Below are positions 6,048 to 7,115 of a stretch of DNA of 7,115 nucleotides, piece by piece. This stretch comes from Holosporaceae bacterium (GTDB lineage: Bacteria > Pseudomonadota > Alphaproteobacteria > UBA3830): contig JAISYW010000093.1 in NCBI GenBank assembly GCA_031269645.1, forward strand, positions 1-7,115, in the 5' to 3' direction. The notes under the pieces were generated by a model. That model saw nothing but the letters and a program-made list of their open reading frames with translations, did no database searches and was not told the origin of the DNA. The position numbers and the translations under genes are program-made. Position 1 is the stretch's first letter. Every line of letters starts with the position of its first letter.

Positions 6048-6083
6048 AATTGTAAATTTGGAAAAATGTATAAAAATTTAGAG

Positions 6084-6152
6084 TTGACAAATAATTTTTA
6101 TAATTGATATTTTCTCAAAAAAAACTTGACTTTTTTTAATTTAATATAAAAT
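6084..6152 (+). promoter_or_regulatory. Promoter region for the secreted-protein gene
   Basis: A perfect -35 TTGACA (6084-6089) and a near-perfect TTGACT (6126-6131) occur in A/T-rich DNA before the next gene. For the first, GATATT (6106-6111, 16-nt spacer) is the best-placed -10. A perfect TATAAT (6099-6104) is only 9 nt away and cannot pair with it. For the second, TAAAAT (6147-6152, 15-nt spacer) fits, but the transcript would be almost leaderless. At least one promoter here is likely; which pair is used is not decidable by eye. Confidence 0.45.
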
Positions 6153-6167
6153 TTTTAATGGTACATA

Positions 6168-6683
6168 ATGAAAAAGTGTTTATTACTAAGTTGCGGCATT
6201 TTGTTATCGTCTTCGACTATGTGTATGGATACGGCGGAGATAGTGGTGACAAAGAAAATAAGCACGCCTGATTTTGTGAGTGTTGCGGCAAAAATAGGTT
6301 ATGACGGCGACAGTGCATGGACTTCTCGCATATATAGCGCTTTGGCAGATAAAATCGATCCAATGGAAAAGTACTATTGTACATTTGTGGACGGACAAGT
6401 CGGATATGCGTCGCTCGTTGATGTAATTCTTCACCCGGGCCAAGAAAATCTGTATTTGTTTTTGGCGATGATAATTCAACATCCTGATTTGTGTACCGCT
6501 GCAAATGTTGAAAAAGTGCTGATTTTTAAACATAACAGTGAGGCAGCGGCGAAGTGTTATATAGATATACTGAAACGTCTTTGGGCCACTGAAAACACTT
6601 CTGACGAAGACAAATCAAGAATTCGCCAACTTATAAAGGATGGGGCCGTCGACACCCACTACTACAACGAATTTCTAGACTGA
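6168..6683 (+). CDS. Small probably exported protein of unknown function
   Basis: It is 171 aa. The N-terminus MKKCLLLSCGILLSSSTMCMD is a typical Sec signal peptide: two Lys, then a hydrophobic core of about 15 residues. Cleavage is probably near residues 19-20. No proper lipobox is visible, since the only L-L-S-C lies too close to the N-terminus, so a lipoprotein is less likely. The mature part is mixed alpha/beta and acidic, with three Cys (71, 109, 130), a helix around LYLFLAMIIQ (about 95-104), a second around EAAAKCYIDILKRLWA (about 125-140), and a polar end rich in Asp and Lys (DEDKSRIRQLIKD). I recognise no domain. Its own promoter region and higher GC in a sampled line (about 47%) set it apart from the viral block, so it is more likely a host gene. 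ATG 6168 has no SD. Confidence 0.7.
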   Translation: MKKCLLLSCGILLSSSTMCMDTAEIVVTKKISTPDFVSVAAKIGYDGDSAWTSRIYSALADKIDPMEKYYCTFVDGQVGYASLVDVILHPGQENLYLFLAMIIQHPDLCTAANVEKVLIFKHNSEAAAKCYIDILKRLWATENTSDEDKSRIRQLIKDGAVDTHYYNEFLD

Positions 6684-6707
6684 TTTGCTAATGGTGAGAA
6701 CTACTCC

Positions 6708-6739
6708 AGCTTTCGAGCGGCAATCTTGAAAGCTCCGCT
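6708..6739. repeat. Overlapping inverted repeats between convergent genes
   Basis: AGCTTTC (6708-6714) pairs with GAAAGCT (6728-6734), and AGCGG (6716-6720) pairs with CCGCT (6735-6739). The arms interleave in the order A-B-A'-B', so the two hairpins exclude each other unless they form a pseudoknot, which the absence of a loop between A' and B' makes unlikely. The pair lies in the 72-nt gap between two convergent genes, where terminators are expected, but no T-run follows on either strand. Confidence 0.4.
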
Positions 6740-6755
6740 GTATACGTGTGGCGCT

Positions 6756-7115
6756 TTATAGTTTTCTCCGTCTCGGAGCTTCGCAATAGACCAGATAAAG
6801 GTTGCTTGGAATCAGTATTAGAGCTCCGATCAGGACGTTGATTCCAGGCACTTCCGCAAAGAAAATGAAAGCGAAAGCTGCGCTGATCAAGAATTCCAAA
6901 TACCTAGACGGAGATAGCGCCGATAAATCGACGGCGCTATAAGCTCTAAAGAAAAAATATTGAATAAGATTGCCACCGGCGCCTAGTAAAAACAGCATTA
7001 GGTACTCGAATGGAGTCGGTGTTTTCCAGACAAGAAGAGCCGGAAAGAAGGAAACGACGCTGGTAACGATCGCAAAATAAACAAGCATAGTAACTTTGCT
7101 TTCGGTTTCTACGTT
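6756..7115 (-). CDS. EamA/DMT-family membrane transporter, C-terminal part
   Basis: C-terminal 119 residues of a drug/metabolite-transporter-superfamily permease in the inner membrane; the gene starts beyond the right edge. The frame is open to base 7115, so the Met encoded at 7086-7088 is internal. Four hydrophobic segments are visible (about 10-29, 36-58, 71-86 and 91-110, counting from the window edge), matching the last four helices of an EamA repeat. EamA-like motifs are LLGAGGNLIQYFFFRAYSAVD, SPSRYLEFLISAAFAFIFFAE followed by VPG (compare the family's 'APF-YLE...FGE-P'), and a G-x-L-I-L-I-P last helix. It ends in a basic cytoplasmic tail (PRRRKL). The substrate cannot be inferred. Sampled lines here are 42-45% GC, higher than the viral block. 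It converges on the secreted-protein gene. Confidence 0.88.
   Translation of the reverse strand, partial: NVETESKVTMLVYFAIVTSVVSFFPALLVWKTPTPFEYLMLFLLGAGGNLIQYFFFRAYSAVDLSALSPSRYLEFLISAAFAFIFFAEVPGINVLIGALILIPSNLYLVYCEAPRRRKL
6914..6940. repeat. Perfect GC-rich 9-bp inverted repeat in the transporter gene
   Basis: ATAGCGCCG (6914-6922) and CGGCGCTAT (6932-6940) are exact reverse complements around a 9-nt loop. They lie within coding sequence for the loop between two membrane helices (the SAVDLSALSP region). It is the most GC-rich hairpin I see in the window; no regulatory role is evident. Confidence 0.55.

Noticed and set aside
1157..6071. Shared AAAAATGTAT at 1157-1166 and 6062-6071, flanking the viral block like attachment-site repeats
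   Set aside because: Only 10 bases of A/T-rich sequence; such a match is expected by chance in these spacers, and no integrase or tRNA is nearby.
6053..6080. TAAATTT/AAATTTA inverted pair after the 169-aa gene as a terminator
   Set aside because: All A/T, 7 bp with a 14-nt loop and no T-run; too weak to support.
6204..6533. Two minus-strand frames (109 and 95 codons) opposite the secreted-protein gene
   Set aside because: The plus-strand frame has a signal peptide and an upstream promoter; the minus frames are rich in His, Arg and Tyr with no domain and no SD.
6708..6739. H-type pseudoknot formed by the interleaved arms
   Set aside because: There is no nucleotide between the second and third crossing strands to span the 7-bp stem, so both stems are unlikely to form together.
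1..7115. CRISPR arrays, tRNA, rRNA, insertion sequences or toxin-antitoxin genes
   Set aside because: No regularly spaced repeats, no cloverleaf sequence, no transposase or terminal inverted repeats, and no toxin/antitoxin pair was seen on either strand.

Overview
The window looks like part of an AT-rich alphaproteobacterial chromosome. The portal and capsid sequences resemble the alphaproteobacterial phage and gene transfer agent (GTA) lineage. The exonuclease VII tail, the AT-rich composition and the Cys-containing secreted protein would fit a Rickettsiales/Holosporales-type endosymbiont. That host assignment is inference from sequence style only; no rRNA or other marker gene is present.

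Left edge (1-1071): the 3' four-fifths of xseA, the large subunit of exodeoxyribonuclease VII. All four known catalytic residues are present. The C-terminus, QVDLF, matches the beta-clamp-binding pentapeptide. A hairpin terminator overlaps its stop codon.

Centre (about 1140-6047): a compact, all-plus-strand virion head module. Its order is HK97-type portal, prohead protease, major capsid protein, gp6-type head-tail connector, SPP1 gp16-type head closure protein, and a DUF3168-like tail terminator. A 36-residue ORF and a 169-residue phage-type protein of unknown role follow. The first six genes match GTA genes g3 to g8 in order. There is no terminase before the portal, where xseA sits. After DUF3168 no tail tube, tape measure, baseplate, integrase, repressor or lysis gene appears before host-type genes resume. 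Every reading frame is open, and spacing is tight: 4 nt between portal and protease, a 32-nt overlap between protease and capsid, 20 nt and 6 nt at the next two junctions, and an abutting TAA-ATG further down. A perfect TATAAT box overlain by an inverted repeat precedes the portal. A second TATAAT box precedes the DUF3168 gene, so the block may have two transcription units. It could be one locus of a dispersed GTA, or a prophage remnant whose head genes are still intact.

Right edge (6048-7115): an AT-rich promoter region, a gene for a small probably exported protein of unknown function, and, convergent with it, the C-terminal part of an EamA/DMT-type membrane transporter that runs off the window. 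Hand-counted sample lines here are about 42-47% GC. Sample lines in xseA and the head module are about 27-42%, so composition changes near the secreted-protein gene.

Working model: the portal, capsid and protease build a procapsid, and the connector, head closure protein and tail terminator finish the neck. DNA packaging and the tail would have to come from genes elsewhere in the genome, if the block is functional at all.
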